A model generated the notes under the pieces. The model was not told the DNA's origin and made no database searches. It was given only the letters and a program-made list of their open reading frames with translations. DNA of 64,000 nucleotides from Pseudomonas sp. FEN (GTDB lineage: Bacteria; Pseudomonadota; Gammaproteobacteria; Pseudomonadales; Pseudomonadaceae), in NCBI RefSeq assembly GCF_904067045.1, contig NZ_CAJFDC010000014.1, positions 62,001 to 126,000 on the forward strand, in the 5' to 3' direction. Both the position numbers and the translations under genes were made by a program. Below are positions 43,401-51,230 of this stretch, piece after piece (position 1 is the first letter of the stretch; each line of letters begins with the position of its first letter).

Positions 43401-43640
43401 CGGCCGATCCTGATGACCTCCTTCGCCTTCATCATGGGCGTGGTGCCCCTGGTGTTCTCCAGCGGTGCCGGTGCCGAGATGCGCCATGCCATGGGGGTCG
43501 CGGTGTTCTCCGGGATGCTCGGGGTGACCTTCTTCGGTCTGCTGCTGACGCCGGTGTTCTATGTATTGATTCGCCGCTTTGTCGAGCGCAGTGACGCTCG
43601 CAAGGCCGCCCGGGCCCTCAAGTTGGAGGCGCAACAATGA
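40461..43640 (+). CDS. mexF: RND multidrug efflux pump, MexF-like
   Basis: 1059 residues, full RND length with 12 membrane helices and two large periplasmic loops. The proton-relay aspartates are in GIVVDDAIVVVENVERN. The N-terminus MNFSQFFISRPIFAAVLS and C-terminal GLLLTPVFYVLIRR are typical. MexF expels chloramphenicol, fluoroquinolones, trimethoprim and quorum-sensing precursors in P. aeruginosa; this substrate range is by family only. Confidence 0.94.
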   Translation: MNFSQFFISRPIFAAVLSLLILIAGAISLFQLPISEYPEVVPPTVVVRANFPGANPKVIGETVAAPLEQAITGVENMLYMSSQSTADGKLTLTITFALGTNLDNAQVQVQNRVTRTQPKLPVEVTRIGITVDKASPDLTMVVHLTSPDKRYDMLYLSNYALLNIKDELARLGGVGDVQLFGMGDYSLRVWLDPNKTASRNLTATDVVNAIREQNRQVAAGQLGAPPAPNATSFQLSVNAQGRLVSEEEFENIVIRAGDDGEITRLKDIARVELGSSQYALRSLLDNQPAVAIPIFQRPGSNAIEISNEVRAKMVELKKDFPEGMDFSIVYDPTIFVRGSIEAVVHTLFEALILVVLVVILFLQTWRASIIPLVAVPVSLIGTFAVMHLFGFSLNALSLFGLVLAIGIVVDDAIVVVENVERNIGLGLNPVEATKRAMREVTGPIIATALVLCAVFIPAAFISGLTGQFYKQFALTIAISTVISAFNSLTLSPALAAVLLKSHDAPKDRFSKVLDKLLGSWLFRPFNRFFDRASHGYVGTVTRVIRASGIAVVLYAGLMVLTWFGFASTPTGFVPAQDKQYLVAFAQLPDAASLDRTEDVIKRMSDLALKQPGVESAVAFPGLSINGFTNSPNAGIVFVTLKPFDQRKDPSQSAGAIAGALNGKFAGIQEAYMAIFPPPPVQGLGTIGGFRLQIEDRGNLGYDELYKETMNIIGKSRSVPELAGLFTSYTVNVPQVDAAIDREKAKTHGVAVSDIFDTLQIYLGSLYANDFNRFGRTYQVNVQAEQQFRLESEQIGQLKVRNSKGEMIPLATFIKTSDTSGPDRVMHYNGFITAEINGAAAPGYSSGQAQAAIEKLLKDELPNGMTYEWTDLTYQQILSGNTALFVFPLCVLLAFLVLAAQYESWSLPLAVILIVPMTLLSAITGVIASGGDNNIFTQIGLIVLVGLACKNAILIVEFAKDKQQEGLDPLSAVLEACRLRLRPILMTSFAFIMGVVPLVFSSGAGAEMRHAMGVAVFSGMLGVTFFGLLLTPVFYVLIRRFVERSDARKAARALKLEAQQ

Positions 43641-45067
43641 GTAGTAGCAGTCTGAAGGCTTTTCTGCCGAGCTTGCTGGTCCTGGCGCTGAGCGCCTGCG
43701 CCGTCGGCCCGGACTACAAGACTCCGGCCACCGAGAAGGCGAACATCACTGCCGCCGATGGCAGCGCCGTTCAGAAAAACTATGACCGCGCGCACTTCCA
43801 GGGAATCTGGTGGCAGCAGTTCGATGATCCGACCCTGAACCAGCTGGTGTCCCAGTCACTGGCCGGCAACCGGGAATTGCGCGTGGCCTTCGCCCGCCTG
43901 AAAGCCTCGCGGGCGATCCGTGACGATGTCAGCGACGACGCCATGCCGACCATCACCAGCCGCGCCAGCGCCAACGTGGGCAAGGGCCAGGTGCCGGGCA
44001 CCACCGAGCAGCGGGTCAACAGCGAACGCTATGACCTGGGGCTGGACATGGCCTGGGAAGTCGACCTGTTCGGCCGGATCCGGCGCAATCTGGAAGCGGC
44101 CGATGCCGACCAGCAAGTGGCCGAAGCCGACCTCTACCAGCTGCAAGTCACCATGATTGCCGAACTGGTGGATGCCTACGGCCAACTGCGTGGCGCACAA
44201 CTGCGGGAAAAGATCGCCCTGGCCAACCTGAAGAACCAGCAGGAATCCAAGGGCATCACCGAAAGCCTGCGTGACGCCGGAGTCGGCGATCAGCTCGACG
44301 TGGTCCGGGCCGATGCGCGCCTGGCGGCGGTCGAGGCCACGGTGCCGCAACTGCAGGCCGAGCAGGCCCGCGAGCGCAATCGTATCGCGACGTTGCTGGG
44401 CGAGCGTCCGGATACGCTGTCGGTGGACCTGGGACCGAAGGACCTGCCGGCAATTTCCAAGGCCCTGGCCATTGGCAATCCGGGCGACCTGCTGCAGCGC
44501 CGTCCGGATATCGTCAGCGCAGAACGCAAGCTGGCCGCCGCCACCGCGCGGATCGGCGTGGCCAAGGCCGACCTGTTCCCCCGGGTCAGCCTCAGTGGCT
44601 TCCTCGGTTTCACCGCCGGGCGTGGTTCGCAGATTGGCTCGTCCGCCGCCAATGCCTGGGCCCTGGGCCCGAGCATCACCTGGCCGGCGTTCAACCTCGG
44701 CAGCGTCAAGGCTCGCCTGCGCGGTGCCAACGCCGAGGCCGAGGGCGCGCTGGCCAGCTACGAGCAGCAAGTGTTGCTGGCCCTGGAAGAATCGCAAAAC
44801 GCCTTCAGCGATTACGGCAAGCGTCAGCAGCGCCTGATCTCGCTGATTCGCCAGAGCGAATCGAGCCGCGCCGCCGCCGACCTGGCTGCGATACGCTACC
44901 GCGAAGGCACCGCCGACTTCCTGGTGCTGCTCGACGCCCAGCGCGAACGCCTGGCCGCCGAGGACAGCCAGGCTCAGGCCGAAACCGATTTGTATCGCGG
45001 CATCGTGGCGATCTATAAGTCACTGGGTGGCGGCTACGAGCCGCAGACGCTGGCCAGTAGCAACTGA
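43637..45067 (+). CDS. oprN: Outer-membrane efflux channel, OprN/NodT-like
   Basis: 476 residues. Lipoprotein signal LVLALSACAVGPDYK, then a duplicated TolC-like helical barrel (FDDPTLNQLV, RRNLEAADADQQVAEADL). Overlaps mexF by ATGA, so the pump is assembled from one transcript. A strong terminator follows at 45109-45142. Confidence 0.93.
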   Translation: MSSSSLKAFLPSLLVLALSACAVGPDYKTPATEKANITAADGSAVQKNYDRAHFQGIWWQQFDDPTLNQLVSQSLAGNRELRVAFARLKASRAIRDDVSDDAMPTITSRASANVGKGQVPGTTEQRVNSERYDLGLDMAWEVDLFGRIRRNLEAADADQQVAEADLYQLQVTMIAELVDAYGQLRGAQLREKIALANLKNQQESKGITESLRDAGVGDQLDVVRADARLAAVEATVPQLQAEQARERNRIATLLGERPDTLSVDLGPKDLPAISKALAIGNPGDLLQRRPDIVSAERKLAAATARIGVAKADLFPRVSLSGFLGFTAGRGSQIGSSAANAWALGPSITWPAFNLGSVKARLRGANAEAEGALASYEQQVLLALEESQNAFSDYGKRQQRLISLIRQSESSRAAADLAAIRYREGTADFLVLLDAQRERLAAEDSQAQAETDLYRGIVAIYKSLGGGYEPQTLASSN

Positions 45068-45108
45068 TTCAAGACCTCCCGGGGTTGGATGCCCTCCGAC
45101 CCTTTTTC

Positions 45109-45142
45109 AGCCCCGCCGCCAATTGGTCGCGGGGCTTTTTTT
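45109..45142 (+). terminator. Rho-independent terminator of mexEF-oprN
   Basis: AGCCCCGC (45109-45116) pairs with GCGGGGCT (45129-45136), followed by a run of seven T residues. It is 41 bases after the oprN stop. Confidence 0.88.
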
Positions 45143-45257
45143 CGTCGGTGTTGAAACCAGCCGGCAGTGTACCGACTTGAGGCACGGGTTTGACTCCTGG
45201 GCGTGGCTGACCGAAGCTGGTGCATCCAGGAAACGCTCGCCAGCTCACGGACCCTGC

Positions 45258-46310
45258 ATGACCAAGCCTCACCGCTACCTGCTGATCAGCCTGTTGCTAT
45301 TGCTTGCCCTCGGCCTTGTCTGGCACTGGCTGCCCGGCAAGCTCCCCAGCCCCCAGGCCCCGCACATCAATTACGGCCAGGCGCTCAAACAGGCGCGCAA
45401 TGGCCTACCCGGAGCGGCACGGGTGCTCTACCAGCAACTGACCCGAACCGACCTGTCGGATATCCGCCGGGTCGCCCTGCATGTGGAGTTGCCCAACTAC
45501 CCCAGCCCGCAGGCCCTGAAACTGGCCGATGCGGACTTGCGCAATCCCTCGCCGTTGGTCCGCGAAGCCGCGATCCAGAGTGTTGTCGGCCTGGTCCCCG
45601 GCGCCCAGCGCAGCCTGTTGCTCGGCCCGGTTCTGGAAGACCACGAGCAATCCGTGCGCTTCGCTGCCGCCAACGCCATGCTTGGCCTGTCACCGGACGA
45701 CCAGGGCTTGTATTACGGCCCTCTGCAACAGGTGGTGGACGAGTACGAGCGGACCCTGGTCGCCCAACCGGAAAGCGCCGAGGCCCAGTTTCAGTTGGCC
45801 CGCCTGTATCTGCACGAAGGCCAGTTGGACAAGGCACAAGCCGCGCTGGAGCATGTCTCGCGTCTGGAACCGGACAACCTCAAGGCCCTGGTGGCCCAGG
45901 TCGAACTGCTGGACAAGCGTGGCCAGTCGGACCAGGCCCGGCAGCTGCTGGCCAAGCAACTGCAGGCGCAGCCGCAATCGGCCTACCTGCAACATGCCCT
46001 GGGCGTCTGGCTGCTGCACCACGGCCAGACCGAGTACGCCTTGCTGGGGCTGGCCAAGGCGGTGGAGCTGCAACCGGAGAACGCCGATTACCGTTACAAG
46101 CTCGCCACCACCCTGCATGACTTGCAGCAGGTCGAGGCGGCCCAGCGGCAGTTGGAGGAAGTTGTCCAGCGCCAACCGTCGAACCGCAAGGCCCGGGTGC
46201 TGCTGATCAACTACTGGAAGGAAACCGGACAGTTGCAGAACGTGCAGATCCTGCTCGCCCAGTTGGAGCAACAGAACCCCGATGACCCGGCGTTGCAACA
46301 GGGGCTGTAG
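45258..46310 (+). CDS. Membrane-anchored TPR protein
   Basis: 350 residues. One N-terminal membrane helix (YLLISLLLLLALGLVW), then a HEAT-like stretch (PLVREAAIQSVVGL, QSVRFAAANAMLGL). TPR repeats fill the C-terminal half (AEAQFQLARLYLHEGQLDKAQAALEHVSRLEPDN and similar). The N-terminal region resembles cytochrome c/HEAT-containing periplasmic proteins, without heme motifs. ATG 45258 chosen because it begins the membrane anchor. Function unknown; likely a scaffold facing the periplasm. Confidence 0.8.
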   Translation: MTKPHRYLLISLLLLLALGLVWHWLPGKLPSPQAPHINYGQALKQARNGLPGAARVLYQQLTRTDLSDIRRVALHVELPNYPSPQALKLADADLRNPSPLVREAAIQSVVGLVPGAQRSLLLGPVLEDHEQSVRFAAANAMLGLSPDDQGLYYGPLQQVVDEYERTLVAQPESAEAQFQLARLYLHEGQLDKAQAALEHVSRLEPDNLKALVAQVELLDKRGQSDQARQLLAKQLQAQPQSAYLQHALGVWLLHHGQTEYALLGLAKAVELQPENADYRYKLATTLHDLQQVEAAQRQLEEVVQRQPSNRKARVLLINYWKETGQLQNVQILLAQLEQQNPDDPALQQGL

Positions 46311-46454
46311 TGGGGATTTTGTGCCACAGGCTAAAATTTTGAACTGCCATAAATGCCGAAGGTCCAGTACAGAACAGCACCCGCCTCCCACCGGCACTGC
46401 CCCTCCCCGGGCGTAGTGGGCTCGGGGAGCATGCGCCCCAACATCACAAGAGGC

Positions 46455-48173
46455 ATGGACGTGACCACATTGCCTGCCGTTGCTCAAGGAAGAAGATTTG
46501 TGAGTGCGCCGGAGAGGGTTTTCGAACGGGCGATTATCTTCGCGCCGTTGAGTCACGACTGCCAGATTACCCGACAAATTCTTCTCGAGGCTGGCATTCC
46601 CAGGGTCATCGCCCGGAACCTGAGCTCACTGCGCGCCAAGCTGGAGCAAGGCGCGGGCCTGGCCATCATCGCCGCCGAGGCCCTCAGCGAGGTGAATCTA
46701 GAGTCCTTGCAACACTACTTGCAGCAGCAACCGGCCTGGTCGGACCTGCCCATTGTGCTGCTGACCCACCACGGCGCGCTGGAACAGCCATTATCCTCCC
46801 GGCTCACCGACCTGCTGGGCAATGTGACCTTTCTTGAGCGGCCGTTCCACCCGGCCACCTTGATCAGCCTCGCCGCCGCCGCCATTCGCGGTCGCCGACA
46901 CCAGTATGAGGCACGCGATCGCTTGATCGATTTGAACCAGAGCGAGGCGCGCCTCAAGAACACCCTGGAGACCCTGGAAACGCGGGTCCAAGAACGTACC
47001 GCGCAACTGCTGCACAACCAGGAAGCCTTGCGCCAGGCGCAGAAAATGGAAGCCGTCGGCCAGCTCACCGGCGGCATCGCCCATGACTTCAACAATATGC
47101 TGACCGGCATCATCGGCAGCCTGGAGTTGCTCAAGCGACGACTGGCCCGGGGCCGGTTCGAGGAGCTGGACAGCCTGATTGAGCTCGGTATGACCTCGGC
47201 CAACCGCGCCGCCGGGCTGACTCACCGCTTGCTGGCTTTTTCCCGGCGCCAGTCGCTGGACGCCAAGCCGGTCGACATGAACGCCCTGGTGACCGCCATG
47301 GGCGAGCTGCTGCGGCATAACCTCAATGAAAGCATTCACCTGGAACTGGCCCTGGGTGAAGATCTGTGGATCGCCGAAACCGATCCCAAGCAGTTGGAAA
47401 GCGCCCTGCTCAACCTCGTGTTCAATGCCCGCGATGCCATGCCGGACGGCGGTAACCTGCGGGTCGGGAGCTTCAATCAATCACTGGACCGGGCGTTCAC
47501 CGAGTCCCAGGACAACCTGGAGCCAGGCGATTATGTCGTGCTGCAGGTTCGCGACACCGGTAGCGGCGTGCCGCAAGGCATCATCAACCGGGTATTCGAT
47601 CCGTTTTTCACTACCAAGCCGATCGGCCTGGGAACTGGCCTGGGCCTGTCGATGATCTACGGGTTCAGCAAACAGTCCCGTGGCCATGTCGTCCTCGACA
47701 GCACCGTCGGCCAGGGCACCACGGTCAATCTTTACCTGCCACGCTACCAAGGCGCGCCGATGGCCCGGAACGAGCATGCCCGCTCAGGCCGCGCGCCCAG
47801 TGTCGAAGACGGTGAAACGGTATTGATCGTCGAGGATGACCCGGCGGTACGGCTGCTGGTCAGCGAAGTCCTCGCAGAGTTGGGTTACCGCTTCCTCGAG
47901 GCTGGCGACGCCAATGGGGCGATACCGATCCTCGACTCGAGCCAGCGGATCGACCTGCTGATCAGCGACGTCGGACTGCCAGGCATGAACGGGCGTCAAC
48001 TGGCGGAGATCGGCCGACAACTGCGGCCGGAGCTGAAGATCCTGTTCATCACCGGCTATGCCGAACGCGCGGCGGTGCGCGGCGATTTCCTCGAGCCAGG
48101 CATGCAACTGATCACCAAGCCCTTCACGTTCGACCTGCTGACGGCCAAGGTTCGCGAGATGATCTGCGTTTGA
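46455..48173 (+). CDS. Hybrid histidine kinase with N-terminal pseudo-receiver and C-terminal receiver
   Basis: About 572 residues. Residues 25-145 have a receiver-like fold (RAIIFAPLSHDCQITR, LPIVLLTHHG, FLERPFHPATL) but the acceptor position reads AIIAAEALSE, with no Asp. A coiled coil follows, then HisKA with H210 in GGIAHDFNN, HATPase (DTGSGVPQG, GTGLGLSMIYGF) and a C-terminal receiver (LLISDVGLPGMNG, ITKPFTF). No membrane segment, so cytoplasmic. ATG 46431 and GTG 46500 (with AAGGA) are other possible starts. Ends seven bases from a convergent lone receiver, which could be its partner. Confidence 0.88.
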   Translation: MDVTTLPAVAQGRRFVSAPERVFERAIIFAPLSHDCQITRQILLEAGIPRVIARNLSSLRAKLEQGAGLAIIAAEALSEVNLESLQHYLQQQPAWSDLPIVLLTHHGALEQPLSSRLTDLLGNVTFLERPFHPATLISLAAAAIRGRRHQYEARDRLIDLNQSEARLKNTLETLETRVQERTAQLLHNQEALRQAQKMEAVGQLTGGIAHDFNNMLTGIIGSLELLKRRLARGRFEELDSLIELGMTSANRAAGLTHRLLAFSRRQSLDAKPVDMNALVTAMGELLRHNLNESIHLELALGEDLWIAETDPKQLESALLNLVFNARDAMPDGGNLRVGSFNQSLDRAFTESQDNLEPGDYVVLQVRDTGSGVPQGIINRVFDPFFTTKPIGLGTGLGLSMIYGFSKQSRGHVVLDSTVGQGTTVNLYLPRYQGAPMARNEHARSGRAPSVEDGETVLIVEDDPAVRLLVSEVLAELGYRFLEAGDANGAIPILDSSQRIDLLISDVGLPGMNGRQLAEIGRQLRPELKILFITGYAERAAVRGDFLEPGMQLITKPFTFDLLTAKVREMICV

Positions 48174-48179
48174 AACGCT

Positions 48180-48557
48180 TCAGGCCAACAGCTTGCGAAT
48201 CTGATCCTGCAGGGTATCCAGGTCGAACGGCTTGGCCAGAATCGGTGCACTGCGGGCGATAGGACTGTTCGACTCGCGGATTTCCGCCGGGTAGCCACTG
48301 ATGAAGATCACCTTGAGGTCCGGCCGCAGCTTGACCGCGGGCTCGGCGATGCCCACACCGGAAATGCCTCCGGGTAAACGGAAGTCGGTGACCATCAGGT
48401 CCAGGTTGGGCTTGCTCGCCAGGATCTCGAACGCTTCCTCGCTGTTTCCCGCTTGCAGTACCCGATATCCTTCGCTGGAGAGGTACGCCGAAAGGACCAT
48501 CAGGATCGAAGGGTCGTCCTCGACGATCAATACGACGTCTTGTGCATCTTCACTCAT
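48180..48557 (-). CDS. Single-domain response regulator
   Basis: 125 residues, receiver only. Acidic pair in VEDDPS, acceptor D58 in MVTDFRLPGG, Lys in LAKPFDL. It has no output domain, so it probably relays phosphate or blocks a partner protein. Last of five genes in the minus-strand signalling operon. Confidence 0.9.
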   Translation of the reverse strand: MSEDAQDVVLIVEDDPSILMVLSAYLSSEGYRVLQAGNSEEAFEILASKPNLDLMVTDFRLPGGISGVGIAEPAVKLRPDLKVIFISGYPAEIRESNSPIARSAPILAKPFDLDTLQDQIRKLLA

Positions 48558-48637
48558 GGGAAGCCTTCATTATTCTCAAAACTGCTGCCAATACGACCAT
48601 CGGGTCCCCCAGAGGTTGCGTCTGATGTCGTTTTTTC

Positions 48638-49819
48638 CTACAGAGGCAGACAAACGCAGAACAAGGCCCCTTCGCCAAGGGTACTCTCGACGGTAATGCG
48701 ACCACCATGGGCGACGACGATCTGCTCGGAAATATATAATCCCAGTCCCAATCCGGCGCTGGCATGACTGCCGGAAACCCGCTCGAACTGCCGGAAGATC
48801 CGCGCCTGGTCATCTTCGCCGATGCCGATGCCGCGGTCACGCACTTCAATCCGGGCCTCGTCGGCGTGACGATAGACGCGCACTTCGATCGGGTTCTTGG
48901 CACCATAGCGCAAGGCGTTGGTCAACAGGTTGGAGATGACCTGCCCGATGCGGAACTCGTCCCACTCGCCTTCCAGCGCAGCCTCGCCCGAGTAGCTGAT
49001 CGGCGACTCGGCCGCCGCTGCCTGCGGCGCGAAGCTCCCCAGCAACTTGCTCACCAACTGCACCAGATCCAGGCGTGCGGGACGGATCGACAGCTTGCCG
49101 GTACGAATGCGCGAGACATCGAGCATGTCCTCGATCAGGCGAATCAGGCTGTGGATCTGCCGCTCGTCGCGCTCGACCATGCTGCGTATCTTGTCCAGGG
49201 TGAAGGCGGCGGTGTTGTCCCTGGCCAGATGCATCTTGCGCAGCTGGGTTTCCAGGATCAAACCGTTGAGCGGCGTGCGCACCTCATGGGAAACAATCGA
49301 CATGAAATCGTCGCGCATGCGCACTGCGTGCTGCAACTCTTCCTGGGTCGCCTGCAGTTTGGCCAGCAGCACCTCCTGCTCGCGACGGCTCTGTTCCAGT
49401 GCTTCGACTTGCAGCTTCATCGCCTTGCGCTGGCGATAGAGATCGACGAAGACGCTGACCTTGCTCTTCACCGCCTGGGGGTCGAGCGGCTTGTGCAGAA
49501 AATCCACCGCGCCACTCTCGTAGCCCTTGAAGGCATAGTTGCGCTCACGGCCAGCGGCGCTGACAAAGACGATGGGGATATTCCTGGTCCTCTCGGTGCC
49601 ACGCATCAACTCGGCCAGTTCAAAACCATTCATGCCCGGCATCTGCACATCGAGAATGGCCATGGCGAACTCGTGCTGAAGCAGCAGCGACAACGCCTCA
49701 TCGGCCGAGAGCGCCTTGTAGACGATGCGGTCCTCGCGCTTGATCAGCGCCTCCAGCGCCAGCAGATTCTCCGGCAGATCATCGACGATCAGCAATTTGG
49801 CCTGGATGCTACTTAACAT
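48638..49819 (-). CDS. Receiver-histidine kinase (REC-HisKA-HATPase)
   Basis: 393 residues. Receiver first (VDDLPEN, D57 in AILDVQMPGMNG), coiled coil, then HisKA with H178 in SIVSHEVRTPLNG and a HATPase domain (DRGIGIGED, GLGLGLYISEQI). No sensor or membrane segment. A receiver on the front means it is itself driven by another kinase, most simply the large hybrid kinase at the head of the operon. ATG 49819 overlaps the CheB stop by seven bases. Confidence 0.9.
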   Translation of the reverse strand: MLSSIQAKLLIVDDLPENLLALEALIKREDRIVYKALSADEALSLLLQHEFAMAILDVQMPGMNGFELAELMRGTERTRNIPIVFVSAAGRERNYAFKGYESGAVDFLHKPLDPQAVKSKVSVFVDLYRQRKAMKLQVEALEQSRREQEVLLAKLQATQEELQHAVRMRDDFMSIVSHEVRTPLNGLILETQLRKMHLARDNTAAFTLDKIRSMVERDERQIHSLIRLIEDMLDVSRIRTGKLSIRPARLDLVQLVSKLLGSFAPQAAAAESPISYSGEAALEGEWDEFRIGQVISNLLTNALRYGAKNPIEVRVYRHADEARIEVRDRGIGIGEDDQARIFRQFERVSGSHASAGLGLGLYISEQIVVAHGGRITVESTLGEGALFCVCLPL

Positions 49820-50418
49820 GCGATTCGTTCCAGCTCGACCAGCAGACGGCCGATGCCTTGCAAAGAAAGAAGATAATCCGGCTGGTGCAGCGTCAACGCG
49901 GCTTCGGGCATGGTCGACACCCGGGCGTCGCGCGGGTCCTGCACTACGGTCAGGCCGCCTTGGCGCTTGATTTGCGCCAGGCCCTGGGCGCCGTCCTGAT
50001 TGGCGCCGGTCAAGAGTATGCCCATCAGGTGCGAGCCATAAGTGTCCGCCGCTGACTCGAAAAGATAATCGATCGAAGGTCGCGAATAATGTACCCGTTC
50101 TTCGCAACTGAAAGAAAAGCTGCGGTCCAGTTCGATGGACAGATGATACCCCGGGGCGGCAAAGTACAAGGTCCCAGGCACAATACTCTCTTTATCGTCG
50201 GCCTCTTTCACCGGCAGCGCCAGGCGCCGCCCGAACACCTCGGCCAACTGGCTACGACGTTCTTCGGGCATATGCAGGACGGTCACGATGGGCAGGCCAA
50301 ACCCCGCTGGCAGTGCGCCGAACACGCTCATCAGCGCTTCGACCCCGCCCGCCGAAGCGCCTACGACGACCGCCTCGATTCGTCGCAGATCAGTAAGGTC
50401 CAGTATCGGGTCGCTCAT
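49813..50418 (-). CDS. Stand-alone CheB-type methylesterase/deamidase domain
   Basis: 201 residues. Catalytic triad visible: S22 in GASAGG, H49 in TVLHMPE, D142 in GANQDGA. The N-terminal receiver of chemotaxis CheB is absent, so control must come from a partner. It overlaps CheR by four bases. Known role of the fold: removing methyl groups from receptor glutamates; here no receptor is adjacent, so the substrate is uncertain. Confidence 0.9.
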   Translation of the reverse strand: MSDPILDLTDLRRIEAVVVGASAGGVEALMSVFGALPAGFGLPIVTVLHMPEERRSQLAEVFGRRLALPVKEADDKESIVPGTLYFAAPGYHLSIELDRSFSFSCEERVHYSRPSIDYLFESAADTYGSHLMGILLTGANQDGAQGLAQIKRQGGLTVVQDPRDARVSTMPEAALTLHQPDYLLSLQGIGRLLVELERIAC

Positions 50419-51230
50419 GATTTACGGTAGATCCGTTCTTGTTTGACCAACGCCTCGAACTGTTTGCCATAGGTTGAAAAATCCAGGGTTTCCTTGCTAC
50501 CCAGCGCCAGAAAACCCCGATGGCACAACGACTCGTGGAACAAGCCAAGGGCTCGTTCCTGAAGCTTTTTATTAAAATAAATCAATACGTTACGACACGA
50601 AATTAACTGTGTTTCGGAGAATACACTATCCGTCGCCAGGCTGTGGTCGGCGAAGGTCACGTTTTCCCGTAGGGTCTTGTCGAAAATCGCGTAGCCGTAG
50701 GCCGAGTTGTAGTACTCGGAAAACTCGCGCTTGCCGCCAGACGCCAGGTAGTTGCGCGTATAGGCCTGGACACTGTCCAGGGTAAAGATGCCTTGCTTGG
50801 CCTTTTCCAGCGAATGTGGGTTGATATCGGTGGCATAGATGATCGTGCGCTCGAGCAAACCCTCTTCACGCAGCAGGATTGCCATGGAGTACACCTCCTC
50901 GCCGGTACTGCACCCGGCGATCCAGATCTTGATCGACGGATAGGTCCTGAGCAGCGGCACCACCTCCCGGCGAATCTCCAGGAAATGCCCGGGATCGCGG
51001 AACATCTCACTCACCGGAATGGTCAGGAACTGCAGCAGCCGCATGAACGCCGCCGGATCATGCAGCACGCGCTCCTGCAGCGCCGAGATGGTCGCGCAAT
51101 CAAGCTGGCGCAAGGCATGCTGGACCCGGCGCTTGATGGAGGCACCGGAATAGTCACGAAAATCATAGCTGTACTTGAGGTAAATGGCCTCGATCAACAA
51201 CCGCAACTCGATATCGCTACTTCGCTCCAC
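50415..51230 (-). CDS. CheR-type SAM-dependent methyltransferase
   Basis: About 271 residues. The alpha N-terminal region (IYLKYSYDFRDYSGASIKRR) and SAM site (IWIAGCSTGEEVYSMA, ATDINPHSLEKA) are those of CheR. Start taken as GTG 51230, which overlaps the hybrid kinase stop by one base and has AAAGGA seven bases upstream. A longer start at 51257 is possible. It should methylate glutamates on a receptor or kinase, opposed by the CheB next to it. Confidence 0.9.
   Translation of the reverse strand: MERSSDIELRLLIEAIYLKYSYDFRDYSGASIKRRVQHALRQLDCATISALQERVLHDPAAFMRLLQFLTIPVSEMFRDPGHFLEIRREVVPLLRTYPSIKIWIAGCSTGEEVYSMAILLREEGLLERTIIYATDINPHSLEKAKQGIFTLDSVQAYTRNYLASGGKREFSEYYNSAYGYAIFDKTLRENVTFADHSLATDSVFSETQLISCRNVLIYFNKKLQERALGLFHESLCHRGFLALGSKETLDFSTYGKQFEALVKQERIYRKS

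Noticed and set aside
40485..43637. A 1050-codon open frame on the minus strand opposite mexF
   Set aside because: It is a codon-bias shadow of the GC-rich mexF gene. Its protein is rich in His, Gln, Gly and Asp with no domain, and mexF fits the RND family over its full length.
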